Part shown: piece by piece, positions 1 through 8,938 of the stretch
How positions within the stretch are numbered: position 1 is the first letter of the stretch
Layout: each line of letters opens with the position of its first letter
Assembly: GCF_002008365.1 (NCBI RefSeq)
Contig: NZ_MRDL01000015.1
Coordinates: 463,531 to 527,530, forward strand
Source: Rhizobium leguminosarum bv. viciae USDA 2370
GTDB lineage: Bacteria; Pseudomonadota; Alphaproteobacteria; Rhizobiales; Rhizobiaceae
Length of the DNA: 64,000 bases
Reading direction: 5' to 3'
Notes under the pieces: generated by a model
Database searches by the model: none
What the model was told of the DNA's origin: nothing
What the model saw: the letters and a program-made list of their open reading frames with translations, nothing else
Position numbers and translations under genes: made by a program

Positions 1-189
1 CCGCGGCATGTAGAACAATCCGGCCATCCACGAAATGACCGCGATAATGTGCAGCGCCTTGATCCAGAGGTAGAGATTATCGGGGTTCCAGGCAAAAAGC
101 CCGATCGCCATCAGCGCGAAGAAAGCCAGCGCGAAATGAGCCCGACGCCGGGCGTAAGCGCCAGATCTCCGATCGGTCTGTTTTTCCAT
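1..189 (-). CDS. hemJ: HemJ-type protoporphyrinogen oxidase, N-terminal part (cut by window edge)
   Basis: The minus strand from 189 down to 1 reads as an uninterrupted 63-codon frame starting MEKQTDRRSG and running off the left edge. It has a basic N-terminus, a first membrane segment (about residues 20-36, LALAFFALMAIGLFAW) and then LWIKALHIIAVISWMAG followed by LFYMPR, which matches the start of HemJ (UPF0093), with the heme-ligand-type His in the ALHI motif. HemJ is a membrane enzyme oxidising protoporphyrinogen IX. The start lies 2 bases after the hemE stop, so the two haem genes form one minus-strand unit. The identification is confident from the motif, but only the first third of the protein is visible. 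Confidence 0.82.
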   Translation of the reverse strand, partial: MEKQTDRRSGAYARRRAHFALAFFALMAIGLFAWNPDNLYLWIKALHIIAVISWMAGLFYMPR

Positions 190-191
190 CG

Positions 192-1238
192 TCACGGCCC
201 GCCTCGTACGCGCCCACCTCGCACGCGATCGACCAGCAGACGCACATGCTCGGGGTCAGCCTGCGGCGTTATGCCATGACCGAGATTGAAAATCAGCGGA
301 CCATTGCCGAGCTGCTGCAGAATATCGTCGATGCCGTCTTCCAACGCCCGGCCGCCGGCAACGACGCGCATCGGATCGAGGTTGCCCTGAACCGGTCCAT
401 CCTTTTGAAGTTCGGCTGCAAAGGCCAGCGGGACCGACCAGTCGAGGCCGATTGCATCTGCGCCCGTCTTCTGGCGATAGGTTTTCAGCTGATAACCGGC
501 GCCCTTGGCAAAAGCGATGATGCGAGCATGTGGCCGTTGCGATTTGACCGAAGCGATCATCCGCGCAACCGGCCTGATCGCGAACGCCTCGAATTCCTTC
601 TCGCCGAGAACGCCAGCCCAGGAATCGAAGATCTGCACGGCATCGGCGCCGGCATCGATCTGGGCGACGAGATAATCGGCCGATACGTCGGCAAGCAGCA
701 TCAGCAGATGCTCGAAGGCGCGGGGATGCCTGTAGGCGAAGAGACGGGCAGGGGCCTGATCCGGCGTGCCATGACCGGCGATCATGTAAGTCGCAACCGT
801 CCATGGCGCGCCGCAGAAGCCGAGCAGCGTCGTCTCGACTGGCAACTCCTCCCGCAGCCGCCGCACCGTTTCCAGAACCGGCCTGAGATAATCGACAACC
901 TCTTCGCCATTCAATCTGCCGATACCCGCTTCATCGATGGGATCCATCTCCGGACCGTGGCCCTCGGTGAACCGGACATTCCGTTTCATTGCATCGGGAA
1001 TGACCAGGATATCGGAAAACAGAATGGCGGCATCGAAACCATAGCGGCGGATCGGCTGCAATGTCACTTCGACGGCGTGGTCAGGCGTGTAGCAGAGATC
1101 GAGAAAACTCCCGGCCTTTGCCCGCGTCTCCCGATATTCCGGGAGATAACGTCCTGCCTGTCTCATCAGCCAGAGAGGAGGAGGGGAGAGGCTCTCGCCA
1201 CTCAAAACCCTCATGATCTTTCGGCGCGTATCGCTCAA
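192..1238 (-). CDS. hemE: Uroporphyrinogen decarboxylase
   Basis: A 348-residue cytosolic enzyme that removes four acetate carboxyls from uroporphyrinogen III to give coproporphyrinogen III in haem synthesis. The family signatures are intact: [12 protein letters not shown] (about residues 22-33), FSDIL with the catalytic Asp (about 74-78) and [13 protein letters not shown] (about 140-152). Length is typical. It is the first gene on the minus strand to the left of the putative origin and is followed after 2 bases by hemJ. Placement of hemE beside the chromosomal origin is known from Caulobacter and Sinorhizobium, which supports the oriC call. Confidence 0.97.
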   Translation of the reverse strand: MSDTRRKIMRVLSGESLSPPPLWLMRQAGRYLPEYRETRAKAGSFLDLCYTPDHAVEVTLQPIRRYGFDAAILFSDILVIPDAMKRNVRFTEGHGPEMDPIDEAGIGRLNGEEVVDYLRPVLETVRRLREELPVETTLLGFCGAPWTVATYMIAGHGTPDQAPARLFAYRHPRAFEHLLMLLADVSADYLVAQIDAGADAVQIFDSWAGVLGEKEFEAFAIRPVARMIASVKSQRPHARIIAFAKGAGYQLKTYRQKTGADAIGLDWSVPLAFAAELQKDGPVQGNLDPMRVVAGGRALEDGIDDILQQLGNGPLIFNLGHGITPQADPEHVRLLVDRVRGGRVRGGP

Positions 1239-1456
1239 GCGCTTCTTCCCTATAAAAAAACAAAGATATTTTAAAAGGTTTCTATTTCTTAGAGTCGGTG
1301 ACTATCAAGGATTAAAATCCATCCACCGCCGATGCCATTTGTCGCGCGGCTGCAAAAGAACATCGGAAAGATTGGTCGATCTCGTCCAAATTTCGGGGAG
1401 AAGCCGAATCCGAAAATGATTCCAAATCCTTCCAGCTCGGCAATTTTTTTCATAGC

Positions 1457-1465
1457 TGTGGATAG
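1457..1465 (-). promoter_or_regulatory. DnaA box (CTATCCACA)
   Basis: Plus strand TGTGGATAG, one mismatch to the TTATCCACA consensus. It is separated by only two bases from a second box at 1468-1476, in the same orientation. Confidence 0.65.
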
Positions 1466-1467
1466 GC

Positions 1468-1476
1468 TGTGGACGA
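1468..1476 (-). promoter_or_regulatory. DnaA box-like 9-mer (TCGTCCACA)
   Basis: Plus strand TGTGGACGA. The same variant sequence recurs in opposite orientation at 1504-1512, which suggests a conserved weaker DnaA site rather than chance. Confidence 0.5.
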
Positions 1477-1503
1477 GCATTCAAGAAGCCTAGCCCTTCC
1501 CCG

Positions 1504-1512
1504 TCGTCCACA
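1504..1512 (+). promoter_or_regulatory. DnaA box-like 9-mer (TCGTCCACA)
   Basis: Identical in sequence to the 1468-1476 site but inverted, so the two form an inverted pair with centres about 36 bases apart. Confidence 0.5.
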
Positions 1513-1545
1513 GGGCCAACCAAAACCGATCGGCAGAATCCGAAA

Positions 1546-1554
1546 TGTGGATAA
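1546..1554 (-). promoter_or_regulatory. DnaA box, perfect consensus (TTATCCACA)
   Basis: Plus strand TGTGGATAA, an exact match of the strong DnaA box on the minus strand, 86 bases upstream of the ppsR-like start. Confidence 0.75.
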
Positions 1555-1639
1555 AGAGGCATGTTTTCCCTTGCCGGAGACTGCCTCGCCGCCGTAGCTC
1601 TGTTTCATCCAGTCTTTTCAACAGGCAGCGGAAAATAGC

Positions 1640-2461
1640 GTGGAGAACAGAACGAACTTCTTTCATCTGCATCTGATTTCTGACTCAACGGGAGAGACTC
1701 TGATCTCCGCCGGGCGCGCCGCGTCAGCGCAATTCAGATCGGCGCAACCGATCGAGCATGTCTATCCACTGATCCGCAATCGCAAGCAGCTGCTGCCAGT
1801 TCTGCAGGCGATCGATGACGCCCCCGGCATCGTGCTCTACACCATTGTCGACCGGGAGCTTGCAAGCCTGATCGATGAGCGCTGCATCGAGATGGGCGTC
1901 GCCTCCGTGAATGTGCTGGAGCCGGTGATGAATGCCTTCCAGATCTATCTCGGAGCCCCGTCGCGTCGTCGGGTCGGCGCCCAGCATGTGATGAATGCCG
2001 GTTACTTCGCGCGCATCGAAGCGCTGAATTTCACCATGGATCACGATGACGGTCAGATGCCCGACGACTACAACGACGCCGATGTCGTGATCATCGGGAT
2101 CAGCCGTACGTCGAAAACACCGACCAGCATCTACCTCGCCAACCGAGGCATCAAGACGGCGAACATTCCGATCGTCTATGGCGTGCCATTGCCGGAGAGC
2201 CTCTTCGTCGCGAGCAAACCGCTGATCGTCTGCCTGATCGCCACCACCGACCGCATTTCCCAGGTGCGGGAAAATCGTGTGCTCGGGGTGACGCAGGGCT
2301 TCGACCGCGAACACTACACCGATCGTGCCGCGATTTCGGAGGAGCTGAAATATGCCCGCTCGCTTTGCGCCCGTCACAACTGGCCGCTGATCGACGTCAC
2401 CCGCCGCTCAATCGAGGAAACAGCCGCGGCAATCGTTGCCCTGCGCCCGAAGCTGCGCTAA
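1640..2461 (+). CDS. ppsR: Pyruvate,phosphate dikinase / PEP synthase regulatory protein (DUF299 kinase/pyrophosphorylase)
   Basis: A 273-residue cytosolic bifunctional regulator that inactivates its target by ADP-dependent phosphorylation of a Thr and reactivates it by phosphate-dependent dephosphorylation. The N-terminal [11 protein letters not shown] and the P-loop-like GISRTSKT at residues 153-160 are family marks. Start is the GTG at 1640. Rhizobia carry pyruvate phosphate dikinase (PpdK), so that may be the real target rather than PEP synthase; this is inference. It is the first gene to the right of the putative origin and reads away from it, followed after 33 bases by maf. Confidence 0.88.
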   Translation: MENRTNFFHLHLISDSTGETLISAGRAASAQFRSAQPIEHVYPLIRNRKQLLPVLQAIDDAPGIVLYTIVDRELASLIDERCIEMGVASVNVLEPVMNAFQIYLGAPSRRRVGAQHVMNAGYFARIEALNFTMDHDDGQMPDDYNDADVVIIGISRTSKTPTSIYLANRGIKTANIPIVYGVPLPESLFVASKPLIVCLIATTDRISQVRENRVLGVTQGFDREHYTDRAAISEELKYARSLCARHNWPLIDVTRRSIEETAAAIVALRPKLR

Positions 2462-2494
2462 GCGCTGACGAAAAGCCGGCACTCCGAGGAACCC

Positions 2495-3094
2495 ATGACG
2501 CCAAAACTCATCCTTGCATCGTCGAGTCCCTTTCGCCGGATGCTGATGCAAAATGCAGGTCTGGCCTTCGAGGCGCATGCCGCAAGGATCGATGAACGAG
2601 CCGTCGAAGCGCCGCTGGAAAGAGCCGGCGTTAGGCCTGATGCCGTGGCCCTCGTTCTGGCCAGGGCCAAGGCCGAGGAAGTGAGTAGCCGTTTTCCGGA
2701 TAGCCTGGTCATCGGTTCGGATCAAACGATGTCGCTCGGTGACCGCGTCTTCCATAAGCCGAAGGACATGGCCGACGCAGCCAGTCATCTTCAAGCCCTT
2801 TCGGGTGTAACCCATCGGTTGAACAGCGCTGTCGCCATCGTCAGTGATGGCGTGGTCTTGTGGGAACATCTCGCCCATGCGGAACTGACGATGCGGCCGC
2901 TGACGGCGGAGTTCATCGCCAGACATCTGGCGCGGGTTGGCGGAAAGGCGCTTTCCAGCGTCGGCGCCTATCAATTGGAGGGGCAGGGCATCCAGCTCTT
3001 CGAAAAGATCGAGGGTGACTATTTCACCATTCTTGGCCTGCCGATGCTGCCGCTGTTACAAAAACTGCGAGAACTCGGAGCGATCGATGGGTGA
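2495..3094 (+). CDS. maf: Maf-family nucleotide pyrophosphatase
   Basis: A 199-residue Maf/YceF-like protein that hydrolyses non-canonical or modified nucleoside triphosphates to monophosphates. Family features are [12 protein letters not shown] at the N-terminus, the VIGSDQT motif with the catalytic Asp around residue 75, and the C-terminal GAYQLEGQG block. The SDQ form is closer to the YceF (methylated GTP) type than to the YhdE (dTTP/UTP) type, but I cannot settle substrate. The last bases overlap aroE by 8, so the pair is translationally coupled in the maf-aroE-coaE-dnaQ run. Confidence 0.92.
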   Translation: MTPKLILASSSPFRRMLMQNAGLAFEAHAARIDERAVEAPLERAGVRPDAVALVLARAKAEEVSSRFPDSLVIGSDQTMSLGDRVFHKPKDMADAASHLQALSGVTHRLNSAVAIVSDGVVLWEHLAHAELTMRPLTAEFIARHLARVGGKALSSVGAYQLEGQGIQLFEKIEGDYFTILGLPMLPLLQKLRELGAIDG

Positions 3095-3944
3095 TTCACG
3101 TGAAACATTCGGGCCGAAAGCGTTTGTCACGGGCTTTCCCATCAAGCATTCGCGCTCGCCGTTGATCCACGGATATTGGCTGAAGACGCTCGGCCTGCCG
3201 GGCAGCTACCGCGCTCATGAAGTGGCGCCCGAGGCCTTTGCCAATTTCATTCAGTCGCTGAAGGACGGCAGTTCCGGCTTTGCCGGAGGCAACGTCACCA
3301 TTCCCCACAAGGAATTGGCGTTCCGGCTCGCCGACAAACCGGACGCGCTATCGCACGAGCTCGGCGCCGCGAACACGCTCTGGCTGGAGGATGGTGCGCT
3401 ACATGCGACAAATACCGACGGTCGCGGCTTCATCGCCAATCTCGACGAACGCCATCCGGGCTGGGACCGGCATGGCACGGCCGTCGTCTTTGGCGCCGGC
3501 GGCGCCAGCCGGGCGATCATCCAGGCGGTCCGCGATCGCGGTTTCAAGGAGATCCATGTCGTCAATCGTACCGTCGAACGCGCGCGTGAACTCGCGGATC
3601 GCTTTGGCCCGCGTGTTCAGGCCCACCCGGCCGGGGCGCTTACTGAAGTGATGAAAGGCGCCGGCCTCTTCATCAATACCACCTCGCTTGGCATGGACGG
3701 CGAGACGGCGCCGCAACTCGATTTCTCGCCTCTGGCAGCCGATGCCGTCGTCACCGATATTGTCTATGTGCCCTTGAAGACGCCGATCCTGGCACAGGCG
3801 GAAGAGCAAGGATTTCCGATCGTCGATGGTCTCGGCATGCTGCTGCATCAGGCCGTGCCCGGATTCGAGAGATGGTTCGGCCAGCGTCCCATCGTCGACG
3901 CGGCGCTGCGCGCCCTCATCATCGCGGATATGGAAGCACACTGA
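3087..3944 (+). CDS. aroE: Shikimate dehydrogenase (NADP)
   Basis: A 285-residue enzyme reducing 3-dehydroshikimate to shikimate in the chorismate pathway. The shikimate pocket [11 protein letters not shown], the catalytic Lys in VTIPHKE, the Asp in NTDGRGF, the NADP fold GAGGASRAI and the following NRT are all present in family order. The frame stays open further upstream, but the ATG at 3087, overlapping the maf stop by 8 bases, gives the normal N-terminus ([10 protein letters not shown] then [11 protein letters not shown]). Its TGA shares a base with the coaE ATG. Confidence 0.96.
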   Translation: MGDSRETFGPKAFVTGFPIKHSRSPLIHGYWLKTLGLPGSYRAHEVAPEAFANFIQSLKDGSSGFAGGNVTIPHKELAFRLADKPDALSHELGAANTLWLEDGALHATNTDGRGFIANLDERHPGWDRHGTAVVFGAGGASRAIIQAVRDRGFKEIHVVNRTVERARELADRFGPRVQAHPAGALTEVMKGAGLFINTTSLGMDGETAPQLDFSPLAADAVVTDIVYVPLKTPILAQAEEQGFPIVDGLGMLLHQAVPGFERWFGQRPIVDAALRALIIADMEAH

Positions 3945-4555
3945 TGCTGAAGATCGGTCTCACCGGCTCCATCGGAATGGGAAAATCGACAGCGGCAAAG
4001 CTCTTCGCCGATGCCGGAATCCCGGTGAACGATTCGGATGCCGTGGTCCACCATCTCTATGCCGGCGAGGCTGCACCCCTGGTGAATGCCGCCTTCCCCG
4101 GCACGATGAAGGATGGAGCAGTCGACCGACATGAACTTGGCCGCCAGCTTGCTCTTCATCCTGACGGCTTCAAACGCCTGGAAGCGATCGTCCATCCGCT
4201 GGTTCGCAAACGCGAGAGGGAATTTGTGAAGCGACAGCGCGCCACCGGCGCCGACATGGTATTGCTCGATATTCCATTGCTTTTCGAAACCGGCGCCGAG
4301 GCAAGAGTGGATATCGTCGTCGTCGTCAGCACTGATCCACAGATTCAGCGCCAGAGGGTGCTTGCGCGCGAAGGCATGACCGAGGAAAAATTCAACATGA
4401 TTCTGTCCCGCCAGACGCCGGACGCGGAAAAACGGCGGCGGGCCGATTATCTGATCGACACCAGTCATAGTGTCGCGGTGACGAGGGAACGGGTGCTCGA
4501 GATCGTCGCCGACCTGAAAACGCGGATTGCCAAGGGAGATTTCCGGAATGCGTGA
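3944..4555 (+). CDS. coaE: Dephospho-CoA kinase
   Basis: A 203-residue P-loop kinase for the last step of coenzyme A synthesis, phosphorylating the ribose 3-prime hydroxyl of dephospho-CoA. It starts [16 protein letters not shown] with a clear Walker A at about residues 8-16, and has DSDAVVHHLY and the lid-region QRVLAREGMTEE. The ATG overlaps the aroE TGA by one base (ATGA-type junction TGATG), which fixes the start. The end overlaps dnaQ by 8 bases. Length is normal for the family. Confidence 0.95.
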   Translation: MLKIGLTGSIGMGKSTAAKLFADAGIPVNDSDAVVHHLYAGEAAPLVNAAFPGTMKDGAVDRHELGRQLALHPDGFKRLEAIVHPLVRKREREFVKRQRATGADMVLLDIPLLFETGAEARVDIVVVVSTDPQIQRQRVLAREGMTEEKFNMILSRQTPDAEKRRRADYLIDTSHSVAVTRERVLEIVADLKTRIAKGDFRNA

Positions 4556-5270
4556 GATCATCTTCGATACGGAAACCACCGGCCTCGACAACCGCGCCGA
4601 CCGCATTATCGAAATCGGCGGCATCGAGCTCTTCAATCATTTCCCCACAGGCAACACGATCCACATCTTCATCAATCCTGGAGATCAGAAAGTTCATCCG
4701 GATGCGCTCGCCGTGCACGGCATCACCGATGAATTCCTGAAGGACAAGAAGCCTTTCGGGGAGGTTGCCGAACAAATCCTTACCTTCTTCGGCGATGCGA
4801 AGTGGATTGCCCATAACGCCACTTTCGATATGGGCTTCATCAACGCGGAATTCGCGCGAATCGGTTTGCCGCCAATCCTGCCGGAAAGGGTGCTCGACAC
4901 CCTGTCGATGGCGCGGCGCAAACACCCGATGGGACCGAATTCGCTCGATGCGCTCTGCCGGCGCTACGGCATCGATAATTCGCACCGCACCAAACACGGC
5001 GCGCTGCTCGACTCCGAATTGCTCGCCGAAGTCTATATCGAGATGATCGGTGGCAGACAGGCAGCCCTCGGACTCGGCATGGCCGGCAAATCCAACCAGG
5101 CAGCTCGCGGTGACATGGCGATGGAAGACGATGTGGTGATTGCCGCAGTGCTCGAGCGGCCCCGGCCGCTCACGCCGCGCCTCAGCCAAATCGAGGAGCA
5201 GGCGCATGAGGCGCTCGTCGGCAAGCTCGGTGAAAAAAGCGTCTGGGCGAAATACGCCAACCTCGATTAA
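4548..5270 (+). CDS. dnaQ: DNA polymerase III epsilon subunit (3'-5' proofreading exonuclease)
   Basis: A 240-residue DEDDh exonuclease, the proofreading subunit of the replicative polymerase core. Exo I is IIFDTETTGLD right at the N-terminus, Exo II is AHNATFDMGF and Exo III is HGALLDSELLAEVY. A C-terminal segment after about residue 180 would bind the alpha subunit. I chose the ATG at 4548 (MREIIFDTET) rather than an in-frame ATG seven codons earlier because family members begin a few residues before Exo I. It ends the maf-aroE-coaE-dnaQ run before a hairpin at 5290-5310. Confidence 0.95.
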   Translation: MREIIFDTETTGLDNRADRIIEIGGIELFNHFPTGNTIHIFINPGDQKVHPDALAVHGITDEFLKDKKPFGEVAEQILTFFGDAKWIAHNATFDMGFINAEFARIGLPPILPERVLDTLSMARRKHPMGPNSLDALCRRYGIDNSHRTKHGALLDSELLAEVYIEMIGGRQAALGLGMAGKSNQAARGDMAMEDDVVIAAVLERPRPLTPRLSQIEEQAHEALVGKLGEKSVWAKYANLD

Positions 5271-5280
5271 ACCGGTCCTC

Positions 5281-5310
5281 AATTGAAAATGCCCGGGACC
5301 AGCCCGGGCA
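5281..5310 (-). terminator. Rho-independent terminator of secB
   Basis: An 8-bp perfect stem TGCCCGGG / CCCGGGCA (5290-5297 and 5303-5310) with a 5-base loop lies between convergent dnaQ and secB. On the minus strand it is followed by TTTTCAATT, so it best fits the end of secB. It could also slow plus-strand transcription after dnaQ, although no T-run follows on that side. Confidence 0.7.
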
Positions 5311-5337
5311 TCCGCATTTCAGACAAGAAAGATCCGA

Positions 5338-5820
5338 TCAGTTCGGAACGGCCTGAACCTTGGCGCGGGCCTGTTCTTCGGCAACGCGCTGAGCGAACAT
5401 TTGCGTGAAGTCGATCGGGTCGATCATCAGCGGCGGGAAACCACCGTTGCGGGTGACGTCGGCGATGATCTGACGGGCGAAGGGGAAGAGCATGCGCGGG
5501 CACTCGATGAAGAGAACCGGCAGCATGTGTTCTTGCGGGAAACCGGCAACGCGGAAGACGCCGCCATAGGTGAGTTCGGTATGGAAAACCGTCTTGTCGC
5601 CGTCCTTGGCCTCGGCATTCAGCGACAGCACGACATCGAAATCCGTATCGGAAAGCGGGTTGGCGTTGACGTTCACATTGATGTTGATCGTCGGTGCCTT
5701 GTCGCGGGCCTGCAGCGAACGCGGCGCACCCGGATTTTCGAAGGAAAGATCCTTGGTATATTGCGCAAGGATCGAAAGGGTGGGGTTGGTCGCACCGTTG
5801 CTGTTGTTATCGTCTGCCAT
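5338..5820 (-). CDS. secB: Protein-export chaperone SecB
   Basis: A 160-residue acidic chaperone (tetrameric in the family) that keeps preproteins unfolded and passes them to SecA. The sequence from MADDNNSN through [16 protein letters not shown], the beta-strand region [12 protein letters not shown], and [22 protein letters not shown] with [13 protein letters not shown] is diagnostic. The frame extends 15 codons further upstream, but MADDNN at 5820 is the normal family start. Convergent with dnaQ; fxsA lies upstream on the same strand. Confidence 0.96.
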   Translation of the reverse strand: MADDNNSNGATNPTLSILAQYTKDLSFENPGAPRSLQARDKAPTININVNVNANPLSDTDFDVVLSLNAEAKDGDKTVFHTELTYGGVFRVAGFPQEHMLPVLFIECPRMLFPFARQIIADVTRNGGFPPLMIDPIDFTQMFAQRVAEEQARAKVQAVPN

Positions 5821-5921
5821 TGGCTTTTCCTCGAGGGGCATGGGAATGGTGCCGCCATCTAACATTTCAGGGAAGGGCTTACAACCCTGGGCGCTTGGCG
5901 CGGTTGATCAGCCGCAGTGCC

Positions 5922-6437
5922 TCAATCGCCGAGATGTTTGCCGGACCACGGCGAGTTGCGATCCGGCTCTCTATGATAGTCCTCTTCGTCGAGATCGACC
6001 ACCTTCGAATTCGGCTTGCGGTCGCGGAAATCGGGTTGCGGAGCGGAGGAAAAACCGCCCTTGGCATTGACGACGACGAAGCGTTTGGCGATCGCCCGCC
6101 AGACGAGATCGCGCACCGGCGGAATGAGAATAAGGATCGCAATGATATCCGTGAGGAAGCCGGGAATGATCAGGAGCAGCGAGGCGATGACATTCATGGC
6201 CGGCCGCAGCAGGTCGCGGCCCGGCATCACCCCGTTTCGTCCTTCACTCGACATGCGGCGCAAAATACCAATGCCCTGCCGGCGCAGCAGGACCACGCCG
6301 ATAACGAAACCCAGCATGACGAGCGCGAGCGTCAGCCACAATCCGATAGCCCGACCGACGACGACGAAACCGGCAATTTCGGCGAGCGGCAGCAGCAGAA
6401 TGAAGGCTGGCAGGATCGAAAAACGCATGTCGGTCAT
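5922..6437 (-). CDS. fxsA: FxsA-family inner membrane protein
   Basis: A 171-residue membrane protein. Hydrophobic segments lie at about residues 8-27, 30-52 and 80-106 (AMNVIASLLLIIPGFLTDIIAILILIPPVR), and the cytosolic C-tail is polar with DLDEEDYH. The IPGFLTDIIAILLLIPPVR-type block is the hallmark of FxsA, known in E. coli for relieving phage T7 exclusion by the F plasmid; its normal cellular role is not established. It is divergent from the Tim44-like gene and upstream of secB on the same strand, an arrangement I recall as conserved in alphaproteobacteria. Confidence 0.85.
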   Translation of the reverse strand: MTDMRFSILPAFILLLPLAEIAGFVVVGRAIGLWLTLALVMLGFVIGVVLLRRQGIGILRRMSSEGRNGVMPGRDLLRPAMNVIASLLLIIPGFLTDIIAILILIPPVRDLVWRAIAKRFVVVNAKGGFSSAPQPDFRDRKPNSKVVDLDEEDYHREPDRNSPWSGKHLGD

Positions 6438-6559
6438 GTCCCGGGCTCGCCGGTCTCCTCTTGGCGCTGGCGAAGATGCCAGCCATCATTTGAATCATCT
6501 GTATAGGCAGACTATATGGGAGTACAAATCAGAGATGTTAACGGCGGCTGCGATACGAT

Positions 6560-7264
6560 ATGAGTTCGAACGACTTCATCACATTATTTTTCCTGGTGGC
6601 GGCTGTGCTGATTTTCTTTCAGCTCCGCTCCGTGCTCGGGCGCCGCACAGGAAATGAGAAGCCGCCGCGCGATCTCTATACGCCGCGGGATGCGGCTCCG
6701 GCTGAAGCCGCCGATGCCGGCAAGGTCGTGACTCTGCCGCGGCGCGATGCGACGACGGAGGACGAGGATCGCTTCGCCGCCATCGATGCTTTCGCGGCAC
6801 CCGGAACGCCGCTCAACGAATCGCTGCGCGCGCTGAACAAGGCCGATCCCGCCTTCAGCCCGAAGGAGTTTCTGAACGGCGCCCGCATGGCTTACGAGAT
6901 GATCGTCATGGCCTATGCCGATGGCGACCGGAAAACGCTGAAGAACTTGCTGTCTCGCGAAGTCTATGACGGGTTCGATGCGGCGATCGGCGAGCGCGAA
7001 GCCCGGGGCGAGAAGGTGAAGTCCACTTTCGTCGGCATCGACAAGGCCGAAATCACCCATGCGGAGACGAAGGGAAGCGAAGCGCAGATCACCGTGCGCA
7101 TCGTCAGCCAACTGATATCGGCCACCTACGACAAGGCGGATGTGCTGATCGAAGGCGACGCCGAAAACGTCGCCGAGGTCAACGACCTCTGGACCTTTGC
7201 CCGCGACACACGTTCGCGCGATCCGAACTGGAAACTCGTGGCGACCGAATCGGAACATGAGTGA
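6560..7264 (+). CDS. Tim44/TimA-like domain protein, membrane-anchored
   Basis: A 234-residue protein with an N-terminal transmembrane anchor (about residues 6-27, FITLFFLVAAVLIFFQL), a polar linker rich in charged residues, and a C-terminal Tim44-like domain from about residue 85 (FNGARMAYEMIVMAYADGDRKTLKNLLS). Bacterial Tim44-like proteins of alphaproteobacteria (TimA) are relatives of the mitochondrial import motor subunit; their job in bacteria is not settled. The stop overlaps the mltA ATG (ATGAGTGA), so the two are translationally coupled. Confidence 0.85.
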   Translation: MSSNDFITLFFLVAAVLIFFQLRSVLGRRTGNEKPPRDLYTPRDAAPAEAADAGKVVTLPRRDATTEDEDRFAAIDAFAAPGTPLNESLRALNKADPAFSPKEFLNGARMAYEMIVMAYADGDRKTLKNLLSREVYDGFDAAIGEREARGEKVKSTFVGIDKAEITHAETKGSEAQITVRIVSQLISATYDKADVLIEGDAENVAEVNDLWTFARDTRSRDPNWKLVATESEHE

Positions 7265-8372
7265 CCACGCATCGGACTTCGTCCTGCAGGCCATAAACTT
7301 CGACACTTTGGAAGGCTGGAAGGATGATGATCCCTCCGGCCTTTTTGAAGTCATGCGAAGCTGCCGGCGGATCACCGATGTCAAACCGTACCGCACCGGA
7401 TCGCTTGGCCTGAGCTCGGAAGACCTGCTTCCGCTTCTCGCCGCCGCCGAAGATTTCACGCCGTCATCTCCGGCATCGGCGCGCGCCTTTTTCGAGACGC
7501 ACTGTCGGCCCTTTCTGATTAGCCGCAAGGATGGCAATTCCGGCTTCGTCACCGCCTTCTACGAACCTGATATCGACGTGTCGGAGCGGCCGGACGAAAT
7601 TTTCCGTTTTCCTTTCTACAGGCGCCCGGACGATCTGATCGATCTCGACGACGCCAATCGTCCCATCGAGCTCGACAAGGCCTATGCTTTCGGCCGTCTG
7701 CATGACGGCCGCGTCGCGGCCTATCCGGACCGCCGCGCCATCGATCAGGGTTTTCTCGAAGGCCGCGGCCTCGAAATTGCCTGGGCGAAGTCGAAGGTCG
7801 ATGTCTTCTTCGTTCATGTGCAGGGTGCTGCCCGCCTGCGTTATAAGGATGGTCGTATCGGCCGCATCACCTATGCGGCGAAGGCCGGCCATGTTTTCTC
7901 CGCGATCGGTAAGCTGCTGATCGATCGCGGGGAGATCGACCGGGCGGAGATTTCGATGCAGGCGATCCGTGCCTGGCTGGCGCGCAATCCCGAGCGCGTC
8001 GACGAGGTGTTATGGCATAACCGCTCTTATATTTTTTTTCGTGAAGCGCCGGTTGCCGATCCGCAGGCAGGTCCGATCGCGGCCGCCAAGGTGCCGCTTC
8101 TCGCCGGGCGCTCGCTTGCGGTCGACCGGATGATCCATACCTTCGGCTTTCCGTTTTTCATTCACGCCAAAAGCCTCACCCATCTCGACCCGGGCCGGCC
8201 GTTCAGCCGGCTGATGCTGGCGCTCGATACCGGCTCGGCGATCGTCGGGCCGGCGCGGGGTGATATCTTCACCGGCTCGGGGGATACGGCCGGAGAAAGT
8301 GCCGGCACCGTTCGCAATGACGCCGATTTCGCCATCCTCATTCCCAATGCCGCCGCCGGAAGATTCGACTGA
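7257..8372 (+). CDS. mltA: MltA-family lytic transglycosylase
   Basis: A 371-residue protein with an MltA barrel domain (roughly residues 80-270, including GNSGFVTAFYEPDIDVS) followed by the 3D domain LALDTGSAIVGPARGDIFTG with its three conserved Asp residues near the C-terminus. The family cleaves peptidoglycan glycan strands, leaving 1,6-anhydroMurNAc ends. The odd point is the N-terminus: MSDHASDFVLQAINFDTL has no signal peptide or lipobox, and no upstream in-frame start supplies one. Start chosen by 8-base overlap with the Tim44-like gene. The 3' end overlaps the Smr gene by one base. Confidence 0.9.
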   Translation: MSDHASDFVLQAINFDTLEGWKDDDPSGLFEVMRSCRRITDVKPYRTGSLGLSSEDLLPLLAAAEDFTPSSPASARAFFETHCRPFLISRKDGNSGFVTAFYEPDIDVSERPDEIFRFPFYRRPDDLIDLDDANRPIELDKAYAFGRLHDGRVAAYPDRRAIDQGFLEGRGLEIAWAKSKVDVFFVHVQGAARLRYKDGRIGRITYAAKAGHVFSAIGKLLIDRGEIDRAEISMQAIRAWLARNPERVDEVLWHNRSYIFFREAPVADPQAGPIAAAKVPLLAGRSLAVDRMIHTFGFPFFIHAKSLTHLDPGRPFSRLMLALDTGSAIVGPARGDIFTGSGDTAGESAGTVRNDADFAILIPNAAAGRFD

Positions 8373-8938
8373 TGGCCAGGGATCGCAAGCTGAGCGCGGA
8401 TGAGAGGATCCTCTGGGGCAAGGTTGCCCGCAGCACGCGGCCGATGCCCGGCAAGGCGGGGGCGTTGACCGAACTTGATGCTTTTCTTGCCGAAGCCGAA
8501 GCTGCGGCTGAACGGGAACAGGAAAAGCAGACGCCCGTCACACTCATGCCGCCGCAGCCGACAGCCCCGTCAACGGCGAAGCCATCGGCCGGGGTGCATC
8601 ATCCGCTGGAAAAGCCGGTCAAGCGTAAGATCGCCAAGGGCCGGCTGGCGCTCGAAGCGCGGATCGACCTGCACGGGCTGGTGCAGAGCCAGGCTCATGC
8701 CATCCTTCTCGATTTCCTGATCCGCGCCCACGAGCGCGGCATGCGCCACGTGCTCGTGATCACGGGCAAGGGCAGCTCGATGGGCAGCGAGGGCGCGCTG
8801 AAGCGGGCCGTGCCGCTTTGGTTCTCGAAGCCCGAATTTCGCTACCTGATCTCCTCCTATGAGCCGGCCGCACAGCACCATGGCGGTGAGGGCGCGCTCT
8901 ACATTCGCCTGTCGCGCCGGCATGGGGAGAGGCCATGA
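8372..8938 (+). CDS. Smr/MutS2-C domain protein
   Basis: A 188-residue protein with an unstructured, Pro/Gln-rich N-terminal half and a C-terminal Smr domain from about residue 93, containing the signature IDLHGLVQSQAHAILLDFL, the nuclease-loop TGKGSSMGSEGALKRAVP and a C-terminal HGGEGALYIRL. Stand-alone Smr proteins are DNA- or RNA-binding endonucleases; in other bacteria some act in ribosome rescue. It shares one base with mltA and overlaps the next XRE gene by 4 bases (ATGA), so it belongs to the same operon. Confidence 0.88.
   Translation: MARDRKLSADERILWGKVARSTRPMPGKAGALTELDAFLAEAEAAAEREQEKQTPVTLMPPQPTAPSTAKPSAGVHHPLEKPVKRKIAKGRLALEARIDLHGLVQSQAHAILLDFLIRAHERGMRHVLVITGKGSSMGSEGALKRAVPLWFSKPEFRYLISSYEPAAQHHGGEGALYIRLSRRHGERP

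Larger units (their letters stand above)
1239..1639. other. oriC: Putative chromosomal replication origin (oriC)
   Basis: This 401-base stretch between divergent hemE and the ppsR-like gene has no credible gene. It contains four DnaA-box-like 9-mers (1457-1465, 1468-1476, 1504-1512, 1546-1554), one of them a perfect TTATCCACA on the minus strand. It also holds a markedly AT-rich block around 1250-1320 next to hemE that could be the unwinding element, and four GANTC sites (1292, 1406, 1418, 1536), the CcrM methylation sequence of alphaproteobacteria. Known alphaproteobacterial origins sit next to hemE. Origin function is inferred; the boxes and base composition are seen directly. Confidence 0.8.

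Noticed and set aside
1213..1672. Several frames of 60-85 codons inside the hemE-ppsR gap
   Set aside because: They cover DnaA boxes and the AT-rich block, have no ribosome sites or recognisable products, and the region reads better as an origin.
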